A DNA stretch of 64,000 bases from Cocos nucifera. Its lineage: Eukaryota > Streptophyta > Magnoliopsida > Arecales > Arecaceae. The notes beneath the pieces are model-generated. The model was not told the DNA's origin. It worked only from the letters and a program-made list of their open reading frames with translations, and did not search any database. Position 1 is the stretch's first letter. The number at the start of each line of letters is the position of its first letter. The stretch lies in contig QRFJ01000084.1 of the NCBI GenBank assembly GCA_006176705.1, positions 868,001 to 932,000 on the forward strand, written 5' to 3'. Positions 33,140 through 44,523 of this stretch are shown piece by piece. The translations under genes were made by a program, and so were the position numbers.

Positions 33140-33955
33140 CACATCTCAAGCTTGTATTTGCAATACAGTCCGAATCTTCCCTCGGTTTGAGTGTGCTGCA
33201 TGCCGAGACCGAAGCACGAAGGGCACATGTTGGGTCGGTGTTTGTAATATTATCCGAACCTTTCCTCGGTTCGAGTGCATTGTATGCCGAGACCAAAGTG
33301 CGCAGGGCACATGTCGAGTCGGTGTTTGTAATGCTGTCCGAACCTTTTCTCGGTTCGAGCGCGCTGTATGTCGAGATCAAAGCGCGTAGGGCATATTTTG
33401 GCCTCGTGTTTGTAGCTCGAACCTCCCTCAGTTCGAGCGCTCTGCATGCCAAGACCGGAGCACGCAAGGCACGTCTCGGGCTGATGTTTGTAATGCTGCC
33501 TGAACTTTTTCTCGGTTCGAGCACGTTGCATGTCAAGATTGAAGTGCACAGGGCATACCTCGGTCTTGTATTTGCAGCCCAAACCTTTCCTCGGTTCGAG
33601 CCCTCTGCATGCCAAGATTGGAACGTGCAGGGCACATCATGGATCGATGTTAGCAATGCTGTCCGAACTTTTCCCTAATTTGAGCGTATTGCATACCGAG
33701 ATCAAAACATACAGGGCACGTCTCGACCTCGTATTTGCAGCCCAAACCTATCGAGGGGTTCAAGCCCTCTACATGCCGAGACTGGAACATGCAAGGCGTG
33801 TTTTGGACTAGTGTTTGTAATGCTACCCGAATCTTTCCTTCATTCGAGTGTGCTGCTTGCCGAGACCAAAGAGCACAAGGCACGTCTCGACCTCATGTTT
33901 ACAGTCTGAACCTTTTCTTGATTTGAGCGCTCTTATTGTCGGGACCTAAATCCCG
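33140..33955. repeat. Tandem array of about ten 80-84-bp units with CGAACC/GGTTCG palindrome
   Basis: Unit starts marked by TTTGTAATGCTGTCCGAACC recur about every 80-84 bp (near 33153, 33239, 33323 and on). Each holds a CGAACCTTTCCTCGGTTCG inverted repeat and a TGCATGCCGAGACC box. The array is homologous to 4095-4520 but about twice as long. Because unit lengths are close to multiples of three, both strands have long open frames (205 aa minus, 163 aa plus) of repetitive composition. These are not genes. Confidence 0.85.
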
Positions 33956-35505
33956 TATAAATTAATATATATTTAAAATAATTTTTAATATCTAATTATG
34001 CTTAATTAATATAATTTAAATAAAAAAATAATTTTTATTGATGATATTAGTTGTCGCTAATACTCACAATAGAAGGCTACCGTACAAGACTGAGGCACGA
34101 GTTGGCACACAAGAATTGAGGTGCGAGGAGGCACAGACAAGCAGGGACTGAGGCTTAGGGATGCGGCCATGAATGGAAGCTTGCGCCCGAGGGTTCGAGG
34201 AGGCAGGAGGCGATCGGAGGTTCGAGGAGGTGGGCTGGGTGTAGTCGAGGGAGAGAGGGGGTGGTGGGTGAACCGAAGGGCCTGGGGTTCGGGGAAGGAG
34301 GCAAGAGGTGGTAGGAAAAGAGAGAGGGTGACGGGTGAACCAAAGAGTCGAGGGTTCGGAGAGGTAGGAGGCAGCCAGGGGTTCGGGGAAGAAGGTAGGA
34401 GGCGGCTAGTAGGAGACGGCCAAAGGGAGAGAGGGGGTGGTAGGAGAACCGAACGACGGGGGAGGAGGGTGGCAAGGGAACCAAATGGCAGGAGGTTTCG
34501 AGAAGGCAAGAGGCATTCGGAGGGAGAGAGGGGGTGGCGGGGAACAGAAATGATAGGAGAGAGGAGGGTAGTAGGGGAACCGAAGGGCCAAGGGTTTGGG
34601 GGCCAGGAGGCGATCAGGGGTTCGAAGAAGGACGTAAGAGGCAGCCGGGGGGAGGTGGCCTAGGGGAGAGAGGGGTGGTGGGGGAACCAAACAGTGGGGA
34701 GGAGGATGGTAGGAGAATCAAACAGTAGGGGGTTCAGGGAGGTAGGAGGTGATCGGAGGTTTGGGAAGGTAAGAGGTGGCCAGGGGGAGAGAGTGGGTGG
34801 TAGAAAAATAGAACGATGGGAGACAGGAGGGTGGCAGGAGAACCAAAGAGCCGAGAGTTCGAGGGGTAGGAGGTGGCCAGGGGTCCGAGGAAGGAGGCAG
34901 GAGGCGGTTGGGGGGAGGAGGTGGTAGGAGAACTGAATGATGGGGGAGAGGAGGGTGGCGGGGGAACCGAATGGCTAGGAGTTTGGGGAGGCAGGAGGTG
35001 GCCAGGGGTTCAGGGAAGGAAGTAGTAGGTAGCCGGAGGGAGAGAGGGGTGGCGAGAGAACAGAACAGTGGGAGAGAGAAGGGTGGTGAGAGAACCGAAT
35101 GGCTGGAGGTTTGGAGATGCAGGAGACGGTCGAAGGTCCTGGGAAGGAGGTAGGAGGTGGCCGGAAGAAGGTAGCCGAGGGAAAAGAGGGTCGGGAGGAG
35201 GTGGGCCAGGTGCAGCCATGGGGATCAAGATGGTCGGGGGCTCGGGGAAGCAAGAGGCGACTGGAGACTTGGGAAGGCGGGCCGGGTGAAGCTGGGGGCA
35301 GGTCACCGGCCAAGGGAGAGGAGGTGGCGGGGGGATCGAAGGGTGGAGGAGAGGGTGGTGGCGGTGGGGGATAAAAACAGTAGAAGGGGGGTGGTGGAAA
35401 AATGAGGATGCGATGGACGATGGGGTGGGGGAAAACGAGAGGGCGGTGGATGGTGGTGTGGAAAAAAATGAGGGTGCAAGGCGAGATGGACGAAAATGAG
35501 GTAGG
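33956..35505. repeat. AT-rich spacer and G-rich degenerate tandem tract of element B
   Basis: Positions 33956-34070 are AT-rich with a TTGTCGCTAATACTCACAATAG remnant. From about 34075 to 35500 the plus strand is strongly G-rich, in degenerate units of roughly 90-110 bp. Typical phrases are GGGGGAACCGAATGGC, GGGTTCGGGGAGGCAGGAGG and CGGCCGGGGGAGAGAG. The AACCGAA and GGTTCGG boxes echo the palindrome of the 84-bp array. Open frames up to about 185 codons occur on both strands because of composition. Confidence 0.75.
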
Positions 35506-35800
35506 AAGATTATTAGCGATGGCGGATTCCATCGCTAATAATCATTTACCGTTCCTAATATATAAAAAATTATTAGTGACGATAGATTTCATTGGTAATA
35601 GTATTTCCATCACTAATAATTTTATAATAAAAATAATAGTTTTATATTATTAGCAATGGTAATCATGTCGTTGTTAAAGCCATCGCTAATAATTTTTTTT
35701 CACTAATTTTTTTTATCCTTCCAAGTTATTTTTTGGATAGTTAAAAATCAATATTTGATTTTATTAAATTTTTTAACTTAATTAATTTATGAATTAAGTT
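35506..35800. repeat. Inner block of subterminal-type repeats in element B
   Basis: It contains TTATTAGCGATGGCGGATTCC, CCATCGCTAATAATC and related repeats at 35508-35695, the same motif as at the ends of element B. AT-rich sequence follows. Confidence 0.7.
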
Positions 35801-36890
35801 CTAATTGATTTAAATAAGATTTAATTTAATTAGGCTTGACTTAATTTGATGCTGATTGGATTTTAATATTTCGAGTAAAACTTGAATTCAAAGCCTAATT
35901 GAATTAGATTTGACGCAATTTCGAATTGAATTTGAACTAGATTTGAATTAGATTCGAATTGAATCCAAATTAAAATTTATTTTCTTATAATTGATTTAAA
36001 TTACATTAAATTTAATTAAACTTGACTTAATTTGAATGTAATTGGATTTTACAATCTATTTAAGACTTGGATTCAAAATCTAATTGAATTAGGTTAGATA
36101 GGATATTTTGAATTGGATTTGAATTGAGTTCCAATTGCATTTAGATCGAATCTAAATTGAAAATTATTTTCTCCTAATTGATTATAATCAGATTAAATTT
36201 AATTTGGCTTACTTAATATGAAGATAATTGGGTTTTACTATCTATATAAGGTTTAGATTTTAAAGTCTAATTGAATTAGGATTGACAGATTTTCTAATTG
36301 GATTCGAATCGAGTTCAAATTAGATTTCAATAGAACTCAAGTTGAAAATTATTTATTTTTAATTAATTTAATTCAACTTTAATTTAATTAATTTTAACTT
36401 AATTTAAGACCAATTGGGCTTTATAATCTATGTAAAATTTAGATTCGAAGCCTAATTGAATTAAGTTTGATAGGATTTCAAATTGGATTCAAATCTATTT
36501 CGAATTTGATTCGAATCGAATTCAAATTGAAAACCATTTTCTTCTAATTGATTTAAATCAAATTAAATTTAATTAGATTTGACTTAATTTGAGGGTAATT
36601 AGATTTTTCTATCCAAGTAGTATTTGAATTAAAAGTTTAATTGAATTAGGATAGACAGGATTTCAAATTAGATTCGAATTGAATCCAAATTAAAAACTAA
36701 TTTCTTCTAATTAATTTAAATCAAATTTAATTTAATTAATCTTGATTTAATTTAAAATTAATTAAATTTTATAATCTAAGTAAGATTTGGATTTAAAGTC
36801 TAATTAGTAGAATTTCGAAGTGGATTCGAATAAGATTCAAATCGGATTCGAATCAGATTCAAATCAAATTCGAATTGGATTGAACTATGG
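35801..36890. repeat. AT-rich satellite-like tandem array, 186-bp period
   Basis: Six units begin with CTAATTGATTTAAAT or a close variant at about 35801, 35987, 36174, 36360, 36544 and 36707. The spacings are 186, 187, 186, 184 and 163 bp. Each unit continues with TTTAATTTAATTAGGCTTGACTTAATTTGA, a GGATTTTA-type box, TCTAATTGAATTAGG and a run of GATTCGAATTGAATCC palindromes. The array lies inside element B between the G-rich tract and the right terminal block. Confidence 0.85.
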
Positions 36891-36892
36891 TC

Positions 36893-37425
36893 TTGATTAT
36901 TAGCAATGGCAAACATCCCGTCTCTAATTCCATCGCTAATTCTAATTTTATTAACGACGGCTAGCTGTCCATCGCTAATAAAATTTTAAAATGATTATTT
37001 CTCCCTAAGCTATTTTTTAAAAAAATTATTAGCGATGGCAATTTCTTAATTGCTAATATTCAAAATCATCGTTGCTAATACATATTTTATATTTAAATAT
37101 TAAAAAATTATTTAAAAAATTTAAATAATTTTAGTGGCTGCTCTCGTCGTTGCTAATAGTTAATATTACCGTCACTAATAGCATATTATTAGCGACAGCT
37201 AGTTTTCTACCACTAATAATCAAAATATGCTACCACTAATATTTTTATTATTTTTAAATATTTTAAATAAATTTTTAGATTTTTAGAGACGGTGTTCGCC
37301 GTCGCTAATACTATTACCGATGGCAAATTTTTTAGTCGGTGTTATGGTTGAAAAAAAATTATTTTTAGTGATGAAACTTTTTGCCATCACTAATACCATC
37401 GCTAATATTCATTTTTCTTATAACG
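36893..37425 (-). repeat. Right subterminal repeats and terminus of element B
   Basis: About fifteen TTAGCGATGG-type motifs in both orientations (for example 36899-36950, 37030-37080, 37130-37215, 37285-37345) ending in TTCTTATAACG at 37415-37425. GCA follows, matching the left flank. Confidence 0.85.
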
Positions 37426-40302
37426 GCAGGAGTTAACTTATACTCTTACCTTCAAATTAAAAATAAAAGACCAACATGAGCAACCTATTTTCAAAATATG
37501 AGTATTTGTACCAATAGTAATTGAGAATGATACATAATACTGATTGCCATCCAGTACCTAATAAAAAGACCCGTGTCCCAAGTTTTGGTTGAAAACCAAA
37601 ATGGTGAAGTTGTCTGATGAGATGAGTTTCAGCTTATGTTTAGGTCGTGTTCGTGTAGACTCGGATGCCTAATAAGCTTGTCATTGCTGTAGTTGCATCA
37701 AGGCAGGTTGCCTTGCCAAAGGATCCGAACTCAACCACAATCGGAGAACGGAAACCAGGTTTGGCATTCTTAAAGCAAGTTTAAATTAATTTCTATGGTT
37801 CTGCACCTGGTGCTCCAAAGTGCTCCGGTTTGACTAAGAATATTTTAGAGGATCTTTTAAGATTTAATCAAGAAGAATTTCGAGAAGGATTCCGAACAAC
37901 CAATGGAATCTGCTATCATCACACATCTAAAAGCCCACCTTCATTGCTCTTTTTTTTACATTATTTTTCTTTAACAGCCCTATTCAATATGGATCCTCCG
38001 GGATGCAAAACGGCATGATCTCCATCTAAAGCAGTGTGCTACCGTCTTTGCGACAACCCTGCTGACTGCTATCCATGATGGACTGTCACAAAGGAGATGA
38101 TAAAAATAATTCTAAAAGCTTGGGAGATTTCTTTTCTACTCTGAAATTAATAACAGGCCTTTCATGTAAAGCTATTGAGTCTTCATGCTTTCAAGTATCT
38201 GTATTTAATAATTTCAACCTGTTGGCAATGTTTCTCATAGCCCATTTAAACCTAAATGGGGAACTGCAAACCAACCAAGTTCATTCATCCATCGTTACTA
38301 GCCTTCCAATTTATCACTTGAACGCCAAAATGAGCTGCAGCACTTGTTTTGACCAATAACCATTATACATCATTACCAGCCTTCTAACCTATACTCAAAT
38401 CCCAAATATGTTACATACATAGAAAATAATAACTTGACATCTGTGGCGTGCGTGCACGCTGCACGTCAGAGGTGGAGTCATGGAGATAAACAACCACATG
38501 ACAATCTAGAGTTCCTATTTAATAGTAGAATAGTTATTTTCCAATTCATGATGGAAAAACTTCTAGATTAGAATGCCACTAAAACAAGCACGCCAACTAT
38601 ATGAAAGCACTCCGGCCTCCCCTTCTACTGTGTCAAGGTTTTCATCTCAGCTGAAACCTTCATTTGTATCAGTACCCGCCGGTGACCAATACAATACATA
38701 GAATCTTGACCCTAATTATACCATCCATTATAATTATTGATGTTCCAGCATCATTCCCTATCTTCCAGCATCAAAAAAGTGTAAGGCGCTTTTGGAATCA
38801 GAAAAATTGTATCATGTATTTGAAACAATCTACCATCTTTTTATGGTATGAACTTTAGATCATGACTTCTACGAGACTAATGTCATTAGCTATCATAAAT
38901 CTTAATAGCATAGAATAAAGAATACAAGCATCCAAGAACTCTACCATCATTAAACACCTAGTAGAAGAACCACATGTAACAACAAAGCTTTTATAAGAAT
39001 AGATATGCTTGCCAAATTTGTTATTCACATGACACTTGTGAAAAATTGTGACTACAAAAAATAAACTGTCCATGGACATGTGTCGTTTCATTTTTTCTTG
39101 AAGTACCAAGGACTTCCATGAAAAGAAAACTACCTATAGCATCCCACAGCCAATTTTCCAGAGGGCATAGTGACTAGACACAGGCACGCATGAGCATGTG
39201 TGCGCAAACACACAAACACACTTGTTGATGATTTACTAGATAGTATTATTTAAAAGAGAGAATATTTGTACCATGAACCCATCAAAGGAACCATGATATG
39301 GAGGTACTTTCAGTGCCAAAACTAGTTTATTAATGTCAATGTGTTGCTCTTTTTCCATAAATGAGTTCGAAGAAGGTATCGGATTTTCAGTCTTTCATTC
39401 TTCTGATTCTTCTATCAATTGCATTATCTATATGCTACACCACATAACCTTTGGTATCAGTGATCTTTACTAATTAAAAAGAAGCCAAAAGAAGATGTGC
39501 ATAAATGTTGAAAGGAAAATTTTCAGATGTAACCTTGACATCCTAAAATTTTGTTATTCATCATACAAGATTTATATATGTCCACACCAATTTCTAAGGA
39601 GATGGTTCATGAGTCAACAGTGATCTGCCAAATCAGAGATTAAAGCCAACTAACCCCACTCCCAGGCATCCTAAATGATCAAAGAAAATGGAAAATTGGA
39701 GAAGGGAGGAGTAACAATATCTCAATTCAGGTTGCTATTAGAAATAACTGGATTTAATCCTCCAACAACTTGAACCTGTGTGGATCAACATGAAATGGAA
39801 TTAACAAGCCAACAATACCAAATTGAAATGCCATTTAAACTCTCTCAACAATACAAAATTTATCTTTCATGAACAACCAAGGCACAAGCATAAACTAGAA
39901 CTTTCATTGTCCTGTTCCTCAAGACAAAACTGATAGATAACATCCTCATTTCCATTCAGTAGGATTTGTCAATAAATAAATGACTTCATAAGATAACATG
40001 CTTCTGGTTTCATTCAGTAGGATGACCATGCCTCTAACGACTAGCAAATTTAGCATCACCTCGTTTCTCAAGTAGGTAAACAGGGCCGCAAAATGATCTT
40101 CCAAATCTATCTTTTTTAAAGAAAATGGTGAACTTGTACTTATCTCTAGCCTGAGACTTAGATATGCCAACCTTGAAATTCTTGGTTCTGGTAACAAAGA
40201 AATGTAATTAGCATATGAAGACTGTGACATAATGTATTAGCAGTTTGTTGCATTATGTTACATATATGCAACTAACTACTAAATCTAATGCTATAATTAA
40301 AA
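37426..40302. other. Internal sequence of CACTA element C, no recognised gene
   Basis: After the GCA duplication the sequence resumes element C. Short open frames occur (for example 37830-38018 plus, 38855-39109 minus), but none shows a known motif or intron-exon logic. Composition here is less biased than in the repeat blocks. It lies downstream of the TNPA remnant of element C, where a 3' untranslated region would be expected. A captured host fragment cannot be excluded. Confidence 0.45.
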
Positions 40303-42092
40303 TTACCATAATGGTCTGGAGCTGGATTGACCCTGTGCAGTAAGTAACATCTCAATTAGATGTCCTAGCTGATCCAACCTTTCCCTGAGCTCATGTTCAT
40401 CCTCTTTCAACTGATGGTTTTCCAACCTAGATTCTTTTAGTTGCTCCTCAAGTTGGTTTACCTTAAACTTTGAACTTGATGCTTGGTGTGGCTTCAATCC
40501 ATGCCCAAATCCATAAATGTATCTAGAGCACCCTCCCAAAATTTTATTACAAATCTCATCGACAGTCATTGAGTTTCCTTAAGCTTCAGATTCAGCCAAT
40601 AACCTTTGCATCTCATTCTAATACATAAAAGTTATTATGTGATTAAAAAGTGTACAACCATCAAAAATATAATATCTCATAGCATAGATATTTGTATAAT
40701 AAATAAAAATAAACGTGTGGACTTACATAACATTCCTCTGCATGTGCATTTGCCTATACACCGGCTGAATTACAATATGTGCGCTTGAACAATGTAATTC
40801 TATCACACTCTTTCCCATTAAGCTCTTTTTATGACTAATAGTGTACCAAAATAAATAAATATTAAAAAAATAAATTGTGATCAATAATATAATAGTTATA
40901 ATATACTCTCTTATAATTTCATGCCGCATTACTACAAATGACATAAATCCTATTTTATGTGACATCTTTGCCTTTGCTCGACTGTGGCATTAATTGAACA
41001 TCGTTCTTTAAGAAAAATAGAACATAAGCATCTTTGAAACATTAGTAACTACTCTTTTCATTAGTGCAAATCTTTTTCATATAGACTAATAAAAATAAAA
41101 AAATCAACTTTTATTACTAGATAGTAAATGGGTATAAGATGATAGACCGTGTACGAGGATTAAACCAATAATTACATAGGTCATCCCAATTCTTTTAAGA
41201 AACATTGGTAGGTTTATTTCGCCTTGCTTCTACAGCAGAGCTAAATTTCAAATAATACTTTCATAATCTTGATCACACATCCTCCTCACATGCTTGTAAC
41301 CTTCAAAGTACACATTTTGATACTTCAGCATTCTCTCTCAAATTTTGAATTTTCAATTTACTCTAAAAATTACATAAAAAATGAAAAATTGTAGTTAAAA
41401 ACACTATCATTCTATGTGCATGCCGTAACCTTCATCTATAAGAAAAGAACAATTTGTAAAGGCATTGTCTCCTACATGGCAACCTAAAAATACTCCAATG
41501 TCTTCACATTCATGAAAAAATTCTATAACTTTTTATAAAAATGCATAATAAAGGTCTTACCTGCAACCTATCAAATGCAAGATTTAAATCATCTTCATTG
41601 AAATCCTTAAATCTTTTTGGCACATGCATACATTCACAAGCAAGAAAACCTACTTCACTAGAGAATTTAGCTGATTGCACTCGATCCCCTTGGCCTACAT
41701 CAATGATTATTGTCAGTTTTTTTACTGAGTGCCTTTTTTATTTTGCACAGCCCAACACCACGAGTAGGACCACGATCCTTCCTCTTTGCTATAGAATTTA
41801 CAAATACTTGAAAATATAACAAATAAAAATAATTTTTATCAACTTAGTTAAAAAATAACTACTTCACCTTGTGCACTTGGGTCATTCGAAGCTGTATCAT
41901 CGGGCTAAGAGCTATAAAAGTGGGCTGACTAGGTGGCTCATTTGGAGCTATAGAAGTGGGCTGACTAAGAAATTCTACGTCATCATCATCAGGGAAGTTA
42001 GAAGGCTCCACTATTGGGGTAGGTCTAATGGATTGTGTAAGCCTGGAGCTGCACTGACATGTTTCAATCTTGGAACCATTTTTGAGTATCAC
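40303..42092 (-). pseudogene. TNPA-like gene of element C (Transposase_24 family)
   Basis: Minus strand. The first exon (42092-41859) contains EPSNFPDDDDVEFLSQP and a Pro/Ser/Thr-rich repeat of 'SQPTxIA'. The next pieces (about 41790-41560) read GRTRGVGLCK in one frame and KFSSEVGFLACECM and KRFKDFNEDDLNLAFDRLQ in another, the Transposase_24 N-terminal pattern. The last exon (40569-40303) has MTVDEICNKILGGCSRYIYG and a long Glu/Lys/Leu coiled coil (VNQLEEQLKESRLENHQLKE), ending AQGQSSSRPLW. This order is usual for TNPA-type proteins. Introns of 500-900 bp are AT-rich. Frame changes between exons suggest decay, though the last exon is intact. Confidence 0.7.
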
Positions 42093-42175
42093 TACAAATA
42101 AATACTTAAAGTAGTATAAAGATAAACACTAGTAGATATAAGAAAAAATAAAATGAAAATAAAGATAGTATATAA

Positions 42176-43614
42176 TCATTTATTACATGAAAATAAAGAT
42201 AGTAACCATGCATCTTCATCAATGTCACTTTTATGATCATCATTAGTTATGTTTGCATCATCACAATATTTTACCAATGTTTCATCTTCTAACTCATTAT
42301 TTGTGCCAAATTCATCAATTTCTTCATGTACTCCATCTATTGTGTGTACTATATTAGCTTCAATAATATCTGGATCGACATCACCTCTAACCAAAGTTCC
42401 TACATCTAGATGTTCAACCATTGAATCATTCTTAGATGGCTCATTATTTTGATATGCATGATCATGGGTAATTGTATTGTTAAAATCCATGATTTCATCT
42501 TGAACTTCTGAAACATCAAATATATGCCGATGTTGGAATTTTTGAATAACTCGCCAATTTTTTCCTAATTTGGTATCATTGAGGTAGAAGACTTATTTTG
42601 CTTGGCTGGCAAGTGTAAGAGGATCATTATGAAACTATGTTTTGGTCATATTTATACTAATAATCTTTCCATCTGTTTGTATGCTAGACCCCTTATTCCC
42701 AACATCAAACCAAATGCTTTTGAAAAGAACTACCCGCTTATCTCTTATATATTCTAACTCTATGATCTCATTAATTACACTATAGTAGTCAATGACATCA
42801 TCCCCATTATTTCCTTCTGCAGTCAGCCCACTATTTTGACTTCTACAATGGTCATCATGATCTCTTGTATGAAACCTAACACCATTGATAATGCAACTGG
42901 CATATTTTTTAACACAAACATAAGATCCACATGCCAATGAATAGAGTGCTTCTGTTGCTTCTGGTGCTTTTTCGTTGAACAAGCGCATCATCCACAAAAA
43001 ATCAAGAAATATTTAGTTGATATAGCTAATGTAGATATGCACTCAAAATCGTGATAATTTACTTACACATTTAAACCATGATGGGAATTGCTCGTTATGT
43101 CTTGTCTCTATATTAGTTATACATTCTCTCTTAAGCTCCTCCAAATGCTGTCTATTAAGTAAAGTTATAATTAATTTACAAATGATATAACCATTAATTT
43201 TTACATCTACAATATTATCACTTATAAAATCCTTACTCAAGATAAGTTTCCAACTTCTCACAATTAGATAGCATATACCAATGAGCCATCTCGAGTTCAT
43301 TTGGTGATATTTGAATACTTTTTGCTGCTCCTAGTGATCGAAATCTATAAGAGAAGATGGATAATCCACTATCTTCTACTATGTCATAATTTCTTTTCTT
43401 TCTATTGAAATGAGTCTCAATTCCACAAAGATAAAATAAATAAAAGGTCAAACATTCATTAACAACGTAAGCCTTAGCTATTGAACCTTCAGGATGAGCT
43501 TTACTCCGCACATATCCCTTAAGATCTCTAAAAAATCTAATGAAATAAATAAGCAAATATTGTATTAATAAATTATTTATTTATTATATCAATGACTATC
43601 AAAAGTAAATTATA
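42176..43614 (-). pseudogene. TNPD-type transposase of element C, C-terminal part (DUF4218 end, DUF4216, tail)
   Basis: Minus strand, continuing from 49401 across the nested copia. It begins with FRDLKGYVRSKAHPEGSIAK and VNECLTFYLFYLCGIETHFN (43556-43300), the end of DUF4218. Then come HLEELKRECITNIETRHNEQ and FPSWFKCVS, and DUF4216 with INGVRFHTRDHDDH, QNSGLTAEG and YIRDKRVVLFKSIWFDVG (42997-42635). The tail begins RHIFDVSEVQDEI (about 42520) and ends with an acidic stretch at about 42176. Introns separate the blocks. This is the downstream half of the transposase that cuts CACTA ends; it is separated from its catalytic half by 5.8 kb of copia sequence. Confidence 0.8.
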
Positions 43615-43619
43615 GTTTA

Positions 43620-44410
43620 TGTGAGCTCAGATATGGTGCTCTCAAGTCTTGAAAGCAGGTGGAGTGAGAGCAAGGAGCAAATGGAACCAACCATCAAAGA
43701 GCTTCAGCCAATTACTTCAGTCGAGCCAGCCTGAATCCTGAGAGAGCCAGCTCAAGTAAAATTTTAGAAAGTATATTAGGCTGACACATTGGAAGAGCAA
43801 GCTCGGTTCCTATCAGAGCCAGCCCGAGTAAAAATCAAGTCGGCTCAGATCCTGAGATAGCCAGTTCGAGCAGCAGAGTAGAGAGCGGTGATTCGGGCTC
43901 TTGTAGGAGACATCACAATCGAGCCGATCCGACTACTGATCGAGCTGGCTCGAGCAAAGAGTAGAATAGTATATGGATTCTATTTTGACTTAGAATTGGG
44001 TTTAATCTTAAGGACTTAAGGCCTTGGTTTGTGAGGTCCTAAGGGGCTAACTTATAGATTGGACTAGCGATTAGTCTAATGGGTGTGTGCATGTGAGACA
44101 TGGATGTACATGGGCTCGGAGAGTGCATCACATTAGGTTAGCTAGGAAAGTTTTTTTGGGTTGGATCAATTTGACCAAGTATATATACTCTATATTGAGT
44201 TTGTAAATTAACATGAATGAAATACAAGCCCTTTTCTTCCTGAAAATTCTCTCTTCCTCTCTCATTCTCCTTCTCTTCTCCTTGTCCTAGAGTTTTCTAT
44301 GATAGGACGGTCATCTATTTCCTCAAATCCTTTCTGCTATTTTTGCAATCATCAAGTAGCAAGGATAGATCCCAACAGAGCGATATCAGGAGGAGGATTG
44401 GGATCTAACA
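43620..44410 (+). repeat. 5' LTR of copia element J
   Basis: It begins TGTGAGCTCAGATATGG and ends GGGATCTAACA. A TATATATA promoter-like box lies at 44180-44187. It contains several short inverted CGAGCC/GGCTCG motifs (for example 43720, 43930) and a pyrimidine-rich CTCTTCCTCTCTCATTCTCC stretch near 44250. Confidence 0.85.
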
Positions 44411-44426
44411 ATAGGTATCAAAGCCC
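44411..44426 (+). promoter_or_regulatory. Primer binding site of element J, decayed initiator-Met type
   Basis: ATAGGTATCAAAGCCC directly follows the LTR. It matches TGGTATCAGAGCCC except for TAGG in place of TGG and an A for G. It fixes the plus orientation. Confidence 0.8.
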
Positions 44427-44523
44427 TGATATTAGATCTGGTGGAGAAAAGATCAAAGTTTCACCGAGATTATGGTAAGATGTTGAATAGATTCTTTTAA
44501 ATACTATTTATTCTCTTTTATAT

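Larger units (their letters stand above)
29503..37425 (-). mobile_element. CACTA element B, complete from terminus to terminus, nested in C
   Basis: The left end is CACTACAAGAATTCTAAC (29503), a canonical CACTA terminus. The right end is ATTTTTCTTATAACG (37425), a decayed inverse of it. The 3-bp target duplication GCA lies at 29500-29502 and 37426-37428, as expected for the superfamily. Inside, from left to right: subterminal repeats, a minus-strand TNPA-like gene, DRM-type hairpin, 84-bp array, G-rich tract, more TTAGCGATGG repeats, 186-bp array and right subterminal repeats. No TNPD transposase domain was recognised, so it is non-autonomous. Confidence 0.85.

Noticed and set aside
33039..33678. 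Long open frames on both strands (205 and 163 codons)
   Set aside because: They read through the 84-bp tandem units, whose length is near a multiple of three. The repetitive peptides match nothing known to me.
35801..36890. A centromeric satellite
   Set aside because: Only six diverged units embedded in a CACTA element. The period is suggestive, but a centromeric role is unsupported.
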